Below, piece after piece: positions 1-5,884 of a stretch of DNA of 7,019 bases. The number at the start of each line of letters is the position of its first letter. The first letter of the stretch is position 1. The DNA is taken from assembly GCA_031278315.1 (NCBI GenBank), contig JAITKS010000193.1:1-7019 (forward strand). The letters are read 5' to 3'. This stretch comes from Planctomycetaceae bacterium. GTDB taxonomy: Bacteria > Planctomycetota > Planctomycetia > Pirellulales > Thermoguttaceae. The position numbers and the translations under genes were made by a program. A model generated the notes under the pieces. It did no database searches and was not told where the DNA came from. It saw nothing but the letters and a program-made list of their open reading frames with translations.

Positions 1-193
1 GATTTATCTGACAAATACAAACATTGCAAACAAATCAAACGGGGAATAGTATAATCGTTTTTCGATCTTAAATCTACCAGTAGGCGGATAAAAAAATATT
101 CAAGAGTAAAGACAGTTTGATAAACTAAAAGAACAATAGTCTTTGCAACAAATTTAACAGACCTATCACAAACACTTGTATCGACACTGATAA

Positions 194-428
194 AAACTCA
201 AGACATTGTGTCTCTAAAAAAATTTTTTTTCGTTTTTTATCTTTTAGTGAACTGTTGTACAAAAAACATAAAAAGTTTTAAACCATTTTCTATCTTCGGA
301 AATTCCGATGATACCAAAATAAGTAAAATAAATTTCTAAAAAAATTCTATCTTCGGAAATTCCGATGATAGCGGTTAGCTCACGCAATTATTTTTTAAAC
401 ACGAAACACAAGGCATTGTGTCTCTACA
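194..428. repeat. Dispersed direct repeat containing CATTGTGTCTCTA (194-218 and 404-428)
   Basis: Two 25-bp segments, 194-218 and 404-428, match at 22 of 25 positions and share the exact core CATTGTGTCTCTA. The first copy contains AGACA-TTG-TGTCT, a perfect 5-bp stem. The second contains CACAA-GGCA-TTGTG. A shorter piece, GCATTGTGT, recurs at 1597-1605. These look like members of a small interspersed repeat family. Function is unknown. Confidence 0.5.
288..370. repeat. Twin copies of an imperfect palindrome (288-313 and 345-370)
   Basis: An identical 26-bp segment occurs at 288-313 and again at 345-370, 57 bp apart. Within each, 23 bases form an imperfect palindrome: TATC then TCGGAA on the left arm, TTCCGA then GATA on the right, with one T-T mismatch and a single central A. 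Perfect copying of both arms between two units in otherwise unconstrained AT-rich DNA suggests either a recent duplication of a small hairpin element or a paired protein-binding site. Confidence 0.7.
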
Positions 429-585
429 GACATTATCACACCACGAAAGGGACATCTCTAATGTAGATTCGTGTGGAGTAATCACCGCACACGGAATCAA
501 ATTGATAAATTATTACAAAATCTAAAATCTAAAATTACAAAATATTCTTTCTTTGTGTCCTCTGTGGTTAATAAAAAAAAATTTG

Positions 586-687
586 GTAATATATCAGAGG
601 AAAATTTTTCGAATTGGTAAACTTTGAAATTCGGTTTTATTTTTTGTAACATAAAAATAATAAACAAAAATTTCACCGGTATATTAC
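586..687. repeat. AT-rich inverted-repeat element, copy A
   Basis: The left end GTAATATATCAGAGGAAA (586-603) is the imperfect reverse complement of the right end TTTCACCGGTATATTAC (671-687), so the roughly 100-bp segment has inverted ends. Its interior bases 621-650 match 6914-6943 at 28 of 30 positions, and its left end matches the ends of the element at 2469-2628. The same short sequences in three spacers point to a non-coding repeat family, possibly MITE-like. No target-site duplication is clear. Confidence 0.5.
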
Positions 688-705
688 TAAATATCGAAAT
701 TAAAA

Positions 706-734
706 TTGTACATAAAATTGTATAACTGTATAAC
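706..734 (+). promoter_or_regulatory. Tentative sigma-70-type promoter for uppS
   Basis: TTGTAC at 706-711 and TATAAC at 729-734 are separated by 17 bp, the preferred spacing of a housekeeping promoter. They would place the transcript start near 741, about 23 bases before the uppS ATG. The region is so AT-rich that chance matches are likely, and a second TATAAC lies at 721-726, so this is only a candidate. Confidence 0.3.
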
Positions 735-763
735 TTTCATGAACTTTTTTTGTTACAAAAATT

Positions 764-1438
764 ATGCATATCGCAATTATAATGGATGGTAACGGACGTT
801 GGGCAATTCGACAAGGATTGCCTCGACACGAAGGACATCGTGTCGGTGCGGCTCGTGTCCGTGAAATTACCGAACATTGCGCTAAAATCGGAATCGAACA
901 ACTTACACTCTATTGCTTGTCAAGTGAAAATTGGAAACGCCCGCAATACGAACTACAGTTTTTAATGGAAATGCTAAAACATTATCTCACAGAAGAACAA
1001 ACAACATTGCTGCAAAACGATATTCAATTTTCAGTTATCGGACGCCGCACCGGTATCCCAGATGATATAATCGCAAAAATACAAGAATGTACAGAAATGA
1101 CTAAATCAAATCACGGACTCAAACTTTGTCTCGCTGTCAACTACGGCTCACGAGCAGAAATTACCGACGCCGTAAAAGCAATCGTAAGTGAAAATATCAA
1201 CGAAAATGAAATCAATGAAATTTGTATCTCACAACATCTTTATACAAAAAATATGACCGATCCGGATTTATTGATTCGTACCGCCGGAGAATTAAGATTA
1301 AGCAACTACTTACTCTGGCAATTAAGCTACGCCGAAATTTGGGTAACAGAAACATGCTGGCCAGATTTCAATTCAAAACTACTCGATAAAGCTATCGAAG
1401 ATTTCAAAAGACGAAAAAGAAATTTCGGCGGTCTGTAA
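764..1438 (+). CDS. uppS: Isoprenyl transferase (undecaprenyl diphosphate synthase family, UppS)
   Basis: This cis-prenyltransferase condenses isopentenyl diphosphate units onto farnesyl diphosphate to make the long polyprenyl diphosphate that becomes the lipid carrier for peptidoglycan precursors; it acts in the cytosol at the membrane face. The 224-residue product shows the family motifs in order: IMDGNGRWA (6-14, catalytic Asp8), GHRVGA (24-29), SSENWKRP (53-60), NYGSRAEI (126-133), DPDLLIRTAGE (166-176) and SNYLLWQLSYAE (180-191, Glu191 at the usual metal-ligand position). It lacks the short N-terminal tail of the 253-residue E. coli enzyme and begins almost at the catalytic motif. ATG 764 is the only ordinary start, because an in-frame TGA sits at 740-742; no Shine-Dalgarno sequence precedes it. 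RTAGE where most homologues have RTGGE, and LSSENW for FSSENW, are variants I associate with Planctomycetota. Product chain length cannot be read from the sequence. Confidence 0.95.
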   Translation: MHIAIIMDGNGRWAIRQGLPRHEGHRVGAARVREITEHCAKIGIEQLTLYCLSSENWKRPQYELQFLMEMLKHYLTEEQTTLLQNDIQFSVIGRRTGIPDDIIAKIQECTEMTKSNHGLKLCLAVNYGSRAEITDAVKAIVSENINENEINEICISQHLYTKNMTDPDLLIRTAGELRLSNYLLWQLSYAEIWVTETCWPDFNSKLLDKAIEDFKRRKRNFGGL

Positions 1439-1526
1439 TCAATCGTAAAAAATTAAATCGTTCCACGCGAATTTTTTATTCAAAATTACAGAACACAAAA
1501 AACAAAAAATAGAAAATAAAATCATC

Positions 1527-1560
1527 GTTGAAAATGCTGATTTATTTTACAACTTTTTTT
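1527..1560 (+). terminator. Candidate rho-independent terminator after uppS
   Basis: GTTG-AAAAT (1527-1535) pairs with ATTTT and CAAC (1544-1548 and 1550-1553), with a one-base bulge and an 8-base loop, followed directly by seven Ts (1554-1560). It lies about 90 bases after the uppS stop. The stem is AU-rich and therefore weak, but the shape and T tract fit an intrinsic terminator. Confidence 0.45.
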
Positions 1561-1652
1561 CATTTTCACTTTTTGTGTTTTTCGTGTTATTTCAGTGCAT
1601 TGTGTTTTTGAAACTTCCGCTGAATAATTATCAAGTTTATTGTTTTAACTAT

Positions 1653-1705
1653 TTTCATTATTTCATTATTTCATAATAAATAATTTCATAATAAATAATT
1701 TTCAT
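1653..1705. repeat. Short AT-rich tandem repeats
   Basis: Two copies of TTTCATTA (1653-1668) are followed by two exact copies of TTTCATAATAAATAA (1669-1683 and 1684-1698) and a partial third unit. The array ends about 40 bases before the ATG of the membrane-protein gene, so it probably lies in or near its promoter or leader. Replication slippage in AT-rich DNA is the simplest origin. Confidence 0.75.
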
Positions 1706-1745
1706 ATTAGAAAATCTATTGAACTTTTACACAATTGGAGATTTT

Positions 1746-2462
1746 ATGCTTTCATTAGTATTGTTACCGCTTGGATTATATTTTGCGATATTCACATTTA
1801 TTTTTTGCAGACGCCGTCCGACATTATTCAATGGCGCTTTAGATATCGCTATCTTGATGTTCGGCGTTTTCGGATTAATTTCACTCGGACCCGGTAAATT
1901 GTTGATTCCTATTTATGTTTACAGTACATGGGAAGTATGGGCAATTTTATATTGGATAACTCTTTATTATCTTTTATCTTATTGTATATGTAACGCTTGC
2001 CGGAATTACATCGTTATCTACAATTGCGAAATCGAAAAATTAATGAATTGTATCTCAAACGTATCTGAACGTCTTGATAAACGATTTCATATCGAAGAAC
2101 GCACTCTGCATTTACCAACTTTCGGCATACATTGCGTTATCGGAGGTACATACTACGACTTAATTGATAAACTGCGTAATAAAAAAAATAATAACTCAAA
2201 TAATAACACTGAACTTGATGAGTTTAATAAAAATTATTCCAGTTACGTTTTTCTAAAATTAATCGGTTCTCGAGTCAATAGTCCGGCATGGGAATTATTT
2301 CAAAGAGAATTATCCGAAGAATGCAGTAATCTAAAAACTAAAAGATACAAATTACCAATCGTGTACGGTTTTTTTGCCGGTTCAATTCTAGTTTATTCGC
2401 TCGCAAATATCTTTACCGATTTCAATACATTACAAAAAATTTTCACAGATTACTGGATGTAA
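1746..2462 (+). CDS. Membrane protein of unknown function
   Basis: I do not recognise this 238-residue protein. It has three hydrophobic segments near the N terminus (about 1-20, 31-50 and 58-82), an arginine-rich turn after the first (CRRRP, 21-25), a polar middle of about 110 residues, and a fourth hydrophobic segment (about 203-222). The middle contains a low-complexity Asn-rich stretch (KKNNNSNNNTE), likely an exposed loop. The conserved-looking piece is LDIAILMFGVFGLISLGPG (32-50). ATG 1746 is preferred because GGAG lies at 1737-1740, five bases upstream; an in-frame TTG at 1719 would add nine residues but has no such site. It is separated from uppS by a candidate terminator and from pstCA by the Pho-box promoter, so it is probably transcribed alone. 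Four membrane segments around a soluble middle resemble no transporter family I can name. Confidence 0.75.
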   Translation: MLSLVLLPLGLYFAIFTFIFCRRRPTLFNGALDIAILMFGVFGLISLGPGKLLIPIYVYSTWEVWAILYWITLYYLLSYCICNACRNYIVIYNCEIEKLMNCISNVSERLDKRFHIEERTLHLPTFGIHCVIGGTYYDLIDKLRNKKNNNSNNNTELDEFNKNYSSYVFLKLIGSRVNSPAWELFQRELSEECSNLKTKRYKLPIVYGFFAGSILVYSLANIFTDFNTLQKIFTDYWM

Positions 2463-2468
2463 AAAAAT

Positions 2469-2628
2469 CGTAATATATCAGTGGAATACTTTTAAACTAT
2501 TATTAGTTGAATTTCGATTTTTGTTTTTAAACATGTATTCATTAAAACCGCCGTTTTAGGGTTGGTTTGATTAATACTTAAAATTCTTACATATAACAAT
2601 GACCGCAAAAATTCCGCTGATATATTAC
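2469..2628. repeat. AT-rich inverted-repeat element, copy C
   Basis: GTAATATATCAGTGGAAT at 2469-2486 is the reverse complement of 2611-2628 except at one position, which would form a G-U pair in RNA. The 18-bp ends enclose about 124 bp with no coding capacity. The left end starts seven bases after the stop of the membrane-protein gene. The same end sequence, less well kept, bounds the segment at 586-687. It could be a MITE-like relic, or the ends could pair in the transcript as a long-range stem. Confidence 0.6.
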
Positions 2629-2736
2629 AAGAAATTAAGTTTAATTTTGGAAAATACAGCTGAATATTGCCGGTTTTTTATTTTTTGTGATTTTCTAAAC
2701 TTAAAAAAGATATGTAGTTGTATCACAGAAAAAAAT

Positions 2737-2780
2737 CTTAACATAATCTTAATATTGTTTTAATATTTTCTTAACAATTG
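2737..2780 (+). promoter_or_regulatory. Pho box (four 11-bp direct repeats) upstream of pstCA-pstB
   Basis: Four hexamers, TTAACA (2738-2743), TTAATA (2749-2754), TTAATA (2760-2765) and TTAACA (2771-2776), sit at an exact 11-bp period, and three of the four are preceded by C. This is the layout bound by PhoB/PhoP response regulators: E. coli PhoB uses CTGTCAT-like units and Bacillus PhoP uses TTAACA-like units, each repeated every 11 bp. Being directly upstream of a phosphate transporter makes the reading strong. It implies induction under phosphate limitation by a two-component system encoded elsewhere. Two full boxes (four half-sites) suggest cooperative binding. Confidence 0.85.
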
Positions 2781-2785
2781 ATCTC

Positions 2786-2791
2786 TATAAT
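2786..2791 (+). promoter_or_regulatory. -10 element TATAAT of the pst promoter
   Basis: A perfect TATAAT begins nine bases after the last TTAACA hexamer. No good -35 hexamer is present, as expected for promoters in which the Pho box takes the place of the -35. Transcription would start near 2798 and leave a leader of about 190 bases before the pstCA ATG. Confidence 0.7.
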
Positions 2792-2799
2792 TCTGACAT

Positions 2800-2824
2800 G
2801 TGTTTGATGTACGTGTTTGATGTA
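2800..2824. repeat. Tandem duplication of GTGTTTGATGTA at the predicted transcript start
   Basis: GTGTTTGATGTA occurs at 2800-2811 and again at 2813-2824, a 13-bp period with one spacer base. It lies immediately after the predicted transcription start. It may be a slippage product or a small regulatory repeat in the 5' leader. Confidence 0.8.
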
Positions 2825-2986
2825 ATTTAATATTCACGTAATAGACTCTTTTTATATTAAAAAAATAAAACTGAATTTCAAAGTATGAAAAGAAAGTACG
2901 AAACGTATATCAACAATTTTAAATTAGAAATTGATTTCCGAAATTGAAATATATTCTTGTTTTTTTATTTTCGAATTTGTAATTTT

Positions 2987-5824
2987 ATGCGTAATCACAA
3001 ATATAAATTAAAACAAATACAAAATTTTATTGCTTTTCAACTTTTTGCTCGGCTCGCTAACGTTGTTATGCTTGTTGTGCTGACGGTATTTGGATTTATT
3101 TTTTACCGCTCTTTACCATTTTTGACCAGCGGAGTTGACACCGGTAATAATAACAAAGTTAATAATACCGGTCTCGATTTAAGCCGAATAGTTGAGATTT
3201 TTTCTTCCGGTCATTGGTTTCCCAACGCTGAAATTCCAGAGTTCGGAATGTTAAGTTTATTCTACGGTTCATTTATCGTTACAATAACGGCAATGATTTT
3301 TGCTATACCAATAGGAATTTTGTCATCCGTTGTTTTGAGCGATATAGTTTCCTTTCGTGTTCGTCAGATATTGAAACCTTTTATCGAATTACCTGCTGCA
3401 ATTCCATCTGTTGCATTTGGTTTTTTTGCGATAAAGATAGTAGCACCGTTTTTGCAAGATAATTTTGGGTTCTCATCCGGTACGAATGTTTTGAACGCTT
3501 CATTGATTCTTGCAATTATGGCGATTCCGACAATTGTAAGCGTTTCCGAAGATGCAATGAGCGGTATCGGACGTGAAATTCGTGAAGCCTCTTATGCTTT
3601 AGGAGCAACACGAGCAGAAACAATAATCAACGTAGTATTTCCTGCGGCGTGGAATGGAATAGCTGCCGCGATTATTCTCGGTACAATGCGTGCTGTCGGA
3701 GAAACGATGGTCGTGTGGATGGCTGCCGGTAATGCCGCTAACATGCCCGAAGCTTGGTATCGTATTGACCAAGTTATCGCTGGATTCGGCGGCGCAGTAA
3801 GAACTATGACCGCAACTATCGCAGGTGATATCGGTGAAACTCCTGCCGAATCATTACACCGAAGCGCATTATTTACTGTCGGATTATTGCTATTGATTTT
3901 CACATTTTTTATGAATCTATTGACAGAATTTATCGTAAACCGCAGTAAAAATAAATCATACAAAGACAATGTTTCGGATCAATCGTCATCGGAGTCTAAA
4001 TTTCTTATCAATGAAAACAGTAATATCGTAACGCCTTGTAACAGCAGATTTTATTTTCGTGTTTGTTGTTTCTTTTATCGATTTATGAAAAGTATTATTT
4101 CAAAGCCGGCAAAATTTTTATCTGTTATTTTTCTAGTTATGAACCGCGTGATTGCTTTTTCGTTACAAAAAATATCGATATTATTTCCATTTTGGATTCT
4201 TAATTCTTCCCGATTTATTCGGCGGTTATTTAATTTCGGATTTACATCGGCGTCGTTATTATCGATACTGATTTTATTTTTTGCGCTTGGAATAGTTATC
4301 ATACCAATATTTCGCGGCGGTATTGAAGCGGTATATTTTCAGGAAACGGCGGAACATCGGTTGTTTATTCTGGAAAAATTTCAACGCGGGAATCGTCAAG
4401 AAATTGAACAAGAATTTATTCAATGCACGAAATTCCGCAAGCCGATTTATGAAAGATTAAAAAAATTATCATGGCTTTCACCCGACGAATGGATCGATCA
4501 AGCTGCAAAAATCGGACGTGAAACAAACAACAGACAATTGAGCCGAATGTTCAAAAAACTTTGTGAAGCCGATTCGCTTGAACAATTACAAACCGCTTAT
4601 GACAAAATTAAAAATCTACAACAAGATAACAACGAAAATATTAATCCGATAGTTCATCTTGCCGGCGAGTATTATGCAATTGCCCGTGATTCTGATTTAT
4701 CAATTAGAAATAAGTTTATACCGGCAGATTCAAATTTAACTTATTCTGCAGCGTTCAAACAAATTCGTACAATTATAAACGGCGTTGAGGGAACAGGTTG
4801 TATTCTCGGAAAAGAGGAGCGGAACGATAATGCTCATTTGCCGCCGGAGGTACGTTATGGTGCGGCTCATTGGTCAACGGCGCAAAAGTATCTTTTGCAG
4901 CTCAAGCAGGCTGTTATTTGGAAACCAAAAGTTGAGAACGGAAAAAGTAGTATTACGAATGAAAAAATTATAGTTAATCGTTTTTCACTTTTTGCAGAAA
5001 CAAAAGTTGAGCCGGAAGTAAAATTATTGATCGAAGAGATCGATAAAGGAATGACGCTGATGCTTAATCCGCGTTGGACATTTTACGGTTATTATTTTTT
5101 CGATTCAGCTGCAGCAGGACATTTTTTAGGCGGAATTGGACCGGAATTACTTGGTACAGCTTTAATTTCATTGTTATCGATATTGATTGCATTACCGCTT
5201 GGATTATTGACGGCAGCGTATCTTGTTGAAGCTGCGAAAGACAATTCGGCAACACGATTTATGCGGCTTTGTGTCAACACACTGGCGGGAGTTCCGAGTA
5301 TAGTTTTTGGTCTTTTTGGATTGGCGATGATAGTAGAATTTATCACGGGCAAGCCGTCTCTTTTAGCCGGTTCGATAACGCTGGCGATATTGATATTACC
5401 TGTAATGATCCGCACGTCGGAAGAGGCGATTCGTGCAGTGCCGCAAATGTATCGCGAAGCAGCAATCGGTTTAGGTGCAGGGGCGTTACGTGTGTTTATG
5501 ACTGTAACTTTACCGGCAGCGTTACCGGGAATTTTGACAGGTACAATTTTGGGAATAAGCCGAGCTGCCGGTGAAACTGCACCGTTATTATTCACTTGCG
5601 CTGTTGCTTCCGGAGGTTTTATTGCGGGGTCGAATTTACTTTTTCAGCCAACGCCGGTTTTATCTTATACCGCTTATGACATGGCTGTCGGAGACAGAAT
5701 TGCAGCTATGGTGCCGTACAATCAATTTGGTCTAGTTGCAACTTTAATCTTGTTTGTTTTAGTTTTTAATGTAGCAGCGATTATTATTCGCGCAAGAATC
5801 ACAAAAAAATTACGGGGAAATTAA
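2987..5824 (+). CDS. pstCA: Fused phosphate ABC transporter permease PstC-PstA
   Basis: One 945-residue chain carries both channel subunits of the high-affinity phosphate importer of the cytoplasmic membrane. The PstC half (about 1-320) has six hydrophobic segments (about 24-45, 90-117, 132-153, 169-187, 224-247, 296-317), the permease EAA loop starting at Glu200 (REASYALGA) and MRAVGET (234-240). A roughly 100-residue linker follows, with a polar part (321-352) and a hydrophobic or amphipathic part (about 355-415). The PstA half starts with a membrane segment at 420-442, then an extracytoplasmic insert of about 270 residues (443-715), then five more segments (first 720-746, last 914-934), its own EAA loop at Glu824 (REAAIGLGA) and SRAAGETAP (858-866). 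E. coli PstC and PstA are separate, each about 300 residues, with only a short loop in place of this insert. ATG 2987 is chosen over an in-frame TTG at 2957; neither has a Shine-Dalgarno sequence. The Pho box upstream implies phosphate control, and pstB follows after 60 bp. Confidence 0.93.
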   Translation: MRNHKYKLKQIQNFIAFQLFARLANVVMLVVLTVFGFIFYRSLPFLTSGVDTGNNNKVNNTGLDLSRIVEIFSSGHWFPNAEIPEFGMLSLFYGSFIVTITAMIFAIPIGILSSVVLSDIVSFRVRQILKPFIELPAAIPSVAFGFFAIKIVAPFLQDNFGFSSGTNVLNASLILAIMAIPTIVSVSEDAMSGIGREIREASYALGATRAETIINVVFPAAWNGIAAAIILGTMRAVGETMVVWMAAGNAANMPEAWYRIDQVIAGFGGAVRTMTATIAGDIGETPAESLHRSALFTVGLLLLIFTFFMNLLTEFIVNRSKNKSYKDNVSDQSSSESKFLINENSNIVTPCNSRFYFRVCCFFYRFMKSIISKPAKFLSVIFLVMNRVIAFSLQKISILFPFWILNSSRFIRRLFNFGFTSASLLSILILFFALGIVIIPIFRGGIEAVYFQETAEHRLFILEKFQRGNRQEIEQEFIQCTKFRKPIYERLKKLSWLSPDEWIDQAAKIGRETNNRQLSRMFKKLCEADSLEQLQTAYDKIKNLQQDNNENINPIVHLAGEYYAIARDSDLSIRNKFIPADSNLTYSAAFKQIRTIINGVEGTGCILGKEERNDNAHLPPEVRYGAAHWSTAQKYLLQLKQAVIWKPKVENGKSSITNEKIIVNRFSLFAETKVEPEVKLLIEEIDKGMTLMLNPRWTFYGYYFFDSAAAGHFLGGIGPELLGTALISLLSILIALPLGLLTAAYLVEAAKDNSATRFMRLCVNTLAGVPSIVFGLFGLAMIVEFITGKPSLLAGSITLAILILPVMIRTSEEAIRAVPQMYREAAIGLGAGALRVFMTVTLPAALPGILTGTILGISRAAGETAPLLFTCAVASGGFIAGSNLLFQPTPVLSYTAYDMAVGDRIAAMVPYNQFGLVATLILFVLVFNVAAIIIRARITKKLRGN

Positions 5825-5884
5825 CAGGGAAATTAAAAAGATAATTAAAAAGATAATTAAAAGGAGAATTAAAAAGGTAATTTA
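5813..5884 (+). repeat. Degenerate 12-bp tandem repeat between pstCA and pstB
   Basis: The 60 bases between the pstCA stop and the pstB ATG divide exactly into five 12-base units: CAGGGAAATTAA, AAAGATAATTAA (twice), AAGGAGAATTAA and AAAGGTAATTTA. The last four codons of pstCA (CGG GGA AAT TAA, 5813-5824) look like the parent unit. The units keep the reading frame shared by pstCA and pstB, so four further in-frame TAA codons (5834, 5846, 5858, 5870) follow the true stop. The purine-rich starts of the units are Shine-Dalgarno-like. Confidence 0.85.
5873..5878 (+). promoter_or_regulatory. Probable pstB ribosome binding site in the last repeat unit
   Basis: AAAGGT lies six bases before the pstB ATG, a suitable distance for a weak Shine-Dalgarno sequence. 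The better match AAGGAG (5861-5866) is 18 bases away, too far for direct use at this ATG. Both arise from the 12-bp tandem repeat. Confidence 0.5.

Larger units (their letters stand above)
1..763. other. Gene-free AT-rich spacer upstream of uppS
   Basis: I see no convincing coding region on either strand here; frames are broken by frequent stops and composition is AT-rich. The spacer holds several short repeats, listed separately: a pair of near-identical CATTGTGTCTCTA segments, a twin imperfect palindrome, an AT-rich inverted-repeat element and a tentative promoter before uppS. A possible weak hairpin pairs CACGAA (442-447) with TTCGTG (468-473), with an inner ACAT/ATGT pairing. The density of repeats suggests a tolerated landing zone for small repeat elements, not a degraded gene. 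Confidence 0.6.
2463..2956. other. Spacer with inverted-repeat element and phosphate-control promoter
   Basis: This roughly 500-base stretch contains no convincing gene. Its first third is an inverted-repeat element (2469-2628). A further fragment near 2671-2689 (GGTTTTTTATTTTTTGTGA) resembles the core of the repeat family at 633-651. The Pho-box promoter (2737-2791) follows, and then a leader of about 190 bases before pstCA. Confidence 0.6.

Noticed and set aside
1..763. CRISPR array suggested by repeated short motifs
   Set aside because: Repeats are few, irregularly spaced and of different kinds; there is no regular repeat-spacer pattern and no cas gene.
739..792. ATG at 739 as an alternative start or leader peptide before uppS
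   Set aside because: It is in a different frame and meets a TAA at 790-792 after 17 codons; no support beyond overlap with the uppS start.
1719..1745. TTG 1719 as the start of the membrane protein
   Set aside because: ATG 1746 has GGAG at the right distance; TTG 1719 has no ribosome site and adds only nine residues.
2469..2628. Insertion sequence with terminal inverted repeats
   Set aside because: The interior is only about 124 bp with no transposase; at most a non-autonomous element, so it is listed as a repeat.
2885..2947. 20-codon frame beginning MKRKYETYIN in the pst leader
   Set aside because: No Shine-Dalgarno site and too short to judge; kept only as a remark on the leader, not as a gene.
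3592..3969. Open frame of 125 codons on the - strand
   Set aside because: It lies wholly inside the PstC half, which has clear family motifs; the reverse frame has biased repeats of Ala, Ile and Pro expected from the antisense of a membrane protein.
5269..5574. Open frame of 101 codons on the + strand in another frame
   Set aside because: It overlaps the PstA half completely and lacks motifs; it is a frame shadow.
5092..5595. Open frame of 167 codons on the - strand
   Set aside because: Antisense to the conserved PstA membrane core and EAA loop; no start signal and no recognisable domain.
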